From Hormiphora californensis (lineage: Eukaryota > Ctenophora > Tentaculata > Cydippida > Pleurobrachiidae): a stretch of DNA of 55,000 bases. This document shows, piece by piece, positions 53,046 to 55,000 of this stretch. Position 1 is the stretch's first letter. The number at the start of each line of letters is the position of its first letter. A model generated the notes under the pieces. It was not told the DNA's origin, did not search any database, and was given only the letters and a program-made list of their open reading frames with translations. The translations under genes and the position numbers were made by a program. The stretch is from NCBI GenBank assembly GCA_020137815.1, contig CM035362.1, positions 3,720,476-3,775,475 on the forward strand. Reading direction: 5' to 3'.

Positions 53046-53154
53046 CAGGAACCGACCGAATCATGAAATACTGGTCCCTGATTGGCTGATAACCAGTCAC
53101 GTGATCTAAATAACGAGTTCTGATTGGTTGTTTACTTGTGTCGATCGGTTCCTG
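53046..53154. mobile_element. hAT-type MITE family, third copy
   Basis: 109 bp with the same ends, flanked by a perfect 8-bp duplication CAGACTAC (53038-53045 and 53155-53162). This confirms the family boundaries. Confidence 0.87.
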
Positions 53155-53339
53155 CAGACTACTATAACAGTTGTGGGCTGATAAGACCTCTGTCTATAAC
53201 AATCAACAGACAGATCTGTGAACTGCTTCACCCTGCTCTTTTACTTTTGTTTCGCCGTGGGGGGCGCGGTAAAATAGGGTCGAACATTGTCTAGCTAGAC
53301 CCCCTAGGGAAATAATCAAGGGGGGGATCTTGGACTTAC

Positions 53340-53418
53340 CATGGAGTCCATGTGTAGTGAGTTGGGGATTGAGGTGATCGTCCAGAATACAGCTACTGCT
53401 TTCACTATCATAAACCAC
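53340..53418 (-). CDS. Possible exon of an unidentified minus-strand gene
   Basis: 79 nt bounded on the minus strand by ATTAG and GTAAGT, open in two frames (one reads SSSCILDDHLNPQLTTHGLHG-type sequence). The good donor and acceptor are the only support. Neighbouring exons were not established; 53680-53790 is another open minus-strand stretch. Product unknown. Confidence 0.3.
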
Positions 53419-53509
53419 CTAATGGGGGAGTTGAAATATGTTAAAACATGTTGGAACATGATTGAAAAAGTCGGGACATGTTAGAAACATGTTTGAATTA
53501 ATTATTGCG

Positions 53510-53582
53510 TTGCCTGGCTAGACTGTGTTTCGGGCACCCCGCCCCCGAATTACAAATGTAAAGGAAGGGTTAGAACATAGCA
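53510..53582. mobile_element. Short TTG...CAA element, intact copy
   Basis: 73 bp, ends TTGCCTGGCTAGAC...GGGTTAGAACATAGCAA, flanked by ATTATTGCG-like 8-9 bp direct repeats, suggesting a hAT-type MITE. Related pieces: 25583-25644, 36368-36442, 37488-37520, 51730-51775, 53799-53846. Confidence 0.65.
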
Positions 53583-53849
53583 ATTATTGCGATGGAATGC
53601 CATGTTTTGCTTGGGCAAACCAATTCCTAGAAATCCGGTGCTTTGTTTTTGTTAAAGTCGTCATATAAACGGAAGGAAGGGGTGAATTTAACACGGCGTG
53701 TACCGCGTGGTCTCCAATAATAACATTTGCACAGGATGCGGGGATGATTTCTCCGAATGTGCGGTCACAAAGCAGAAGAAGGACAGATGGTATGGATTGT
53801 TATATTCTAACCCTCCCTGCGCCCGAAGCACAGTCTAGCCGGGCAAGGA

Positions 53850-54740
53850 ATGGATGGGCCAAATACTAAACTTTACCTTGCAAAGCGTTAGAGTTTTCAA
53901 GTTCTGACTTTGTTCCACGGTTTTATTAAAATAGTAGCACCCTGACTCAACTATACTGCCATGTAGGACTTCTGAAAGGGAGGGGAGATGGATTGGGATA
54001 AATTCATTAGAGGAATACCATTCCGAATTGCAATTCTAGGTTTTCTCTGAATCTACCTAGTCAGGTGGCATCTGCAACTCGATTTAATACTCGATTTCAC
54101 GCTCTCTCCTTCTAAAGTACCAGTGCCCAGCTCGGAGGGAGGGAAATTCAATAACTAAATTCATTAATGTTACCCCTCTAAATCTACAGAGGAATACTCA
54201 CTTTTAGAGGATGTATCATGGGCGTTCTGCAACCGTGACTCAGCCCAAAACAAATCTAGTTTGACTTTTTTCCGCTGGAGATTCATTACTTGATGCTCTC
54301 TGGAGGGTGTAAAACTGTGTTAGTTCAGATTCAATAAGTTACAAATTGGAACCTCGATATACGAACATTATATAGAGACGCTCGTCAGCGCTCTTAGGAA
54401 AACGCGCGCGCTGTGGCCTGCAGTACGCGCGAGATACCCTCCATTGGTGTCGCTGCGCCCGCCGTCTTTGTCGGACGATAGAGACACATTCGGCGAAGCA
54501 ATCTGCTTACTTGGAAAAAAGCTTCCAGGAAGGCTCGTCCTGTACTCGGACGATACTGGAAATGTAGGGTCGGCGTGAGGATGGGAGATGCATGGCAACT
54601 GACTTAAACTCCTGGAATAGCAAGGGTTAGGGCGTGTGTGTCTCTAGGAAAAGTTCGCGGGTGGCCTAATTATAAGCGAGTTTTAACTGATTTCTGCCTT
54701 ACCGCACATAATTCGGTAAAAAGGTTAATTCAATAATTAA
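53850..54740. other. No confident gene; CpG-rich patch at 54375-54560
   Basis: 54375-54560 is rich in CG dinucleotides (ACGCGCGCGCTG, TACGCGCGAGA) with a 76-codon minus-strand frame. It could be a promoter or 5' exon of a gene outside the window. Confidence 0.4.
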
Positions 54741-54742
54741 TA

Positions 54743-54983
54743 CCTTACTCTCGTTAATTAAGCTCGCATATTTCAAGAAACTTTTAAATAAGAAACTTTT
54801 TTTCTAGGAAACTACAGGTGTTAGCAATCCAAAAACAAAAAGAATTTCTCCTTTATCAAGAAACTAAACAAGTTAGGGGTGTTCTATTTTGTTGTGGCGT
54901 CCCTGAATTGTGTAATTTACATTTTAAAAGTTTCTTATAAAAAAGTTTCTTACTAAAGCGTTTCTTAAAAAACGAGAGTAAGG
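54743..54983. mobile_element. TA-flanked MITE with CCTTACTCTCGTT ends
   Basis: 241 bp, ends CCTTACTCTCGTT and AACGAGAGTAAGG, flanked by TA on both sides. Several AAGAAACTTT repeats in each arm. A single similar end is seen at 35761 in an actin intron. Confidence 0.7.
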
Positions 54984-55000
54984 TAATCTGCATACCTCTG

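Larger units (their letters stand above)
50230..53330. other. No confident gene; unique sequence with MITEs
   Basis: Contains short frames of 60-140 codons, none with recognisable domains. 52194-52565 has an ATG frame, an acceptor-like TTGCAG at about 52385 and a Cys-containing frame (RRFFCQSLCDPVPHC), but both strands are open and I could not assemble a gene. A 9-bp GGTAACCGT repeat lies at 52238-52275. Confidence 0.5.

Noticed and set aside
54368-54598. 76-codon minus-strand frame in CpG-rich sequence
   Set aside because: No splice or domain support; kept only as a CpG-rich patch.

Overview
The window is eukaryotic and metazoan. It carries spliced genes with GT-AG introns, a canonical 376-residue actin, an LDL-receptor-related receptor with LDLa, EGF and beta-propeller modules, and a secreted protein with complement-control (CCP/sushi) modules. 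Very abundant CT/GA microsatellites, minisatellites and several DNA-transposon families also fit an invertebrate genome. I cannot fix the phylum; an early-branching or marine invertebrate is plausible, but that is inference. No tRNA, rRNA, CRISPR or prokaryotic operon signal was seen.

Layout. 1-7254: no convincing gene; CT/GA microsatellites, a 25-bp minisatellite and a homopolymer-rich stretch. 7255-28999 (+): a 26-exon LRP-like type I membrane receptor, traced exon by exon with consistent phases. Its introns hold a palindromic piggyBac-type element, two copies of a poly-G-ended element (one carrying nested pogo-like MITEs), a hAT-type MITE and many arrays. Its last exon changes reading frame three or four times. 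29000-30795: convergent intergenic region with a C-rich minisatellite. 30796-36316 (-): a 9-exon actin gene. 37658-45436 (-): a 13-exon secreted protein built from six copies of a ~140-residue module that I cannot name and six CCP modules, interrupted by a 5'-truncated LINE. 45437-55000: mostly repeats (hexanucleotide arrays, a four-copy 270-bp unit, a 34-bp minisatellite array, nested MITEs) plus one or two weak exon candidates.

The most unusual signal is shared by the LRP and actin genes. At about ten exon borders the splice site, with the adjacent 10-50 nt of exon, has been tandemly copied into the neighbouring intron (2 to 13 copies). Only the copy at the true border continues into the full exon. 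Two transposon insertions did the same by another route: a hAT-type MITE whose 8-bp target-site duplication is the donor of LRP exon 24, and a LINE whose 11-bp duplication spans the acceptor of a CCP exon. The result is a set of duplicated, apparently intact splice sites. One LRP pair is 48 nt apart, in frame, and predicts a 16-residue isoform difference; others predict frameshifts or early stops.
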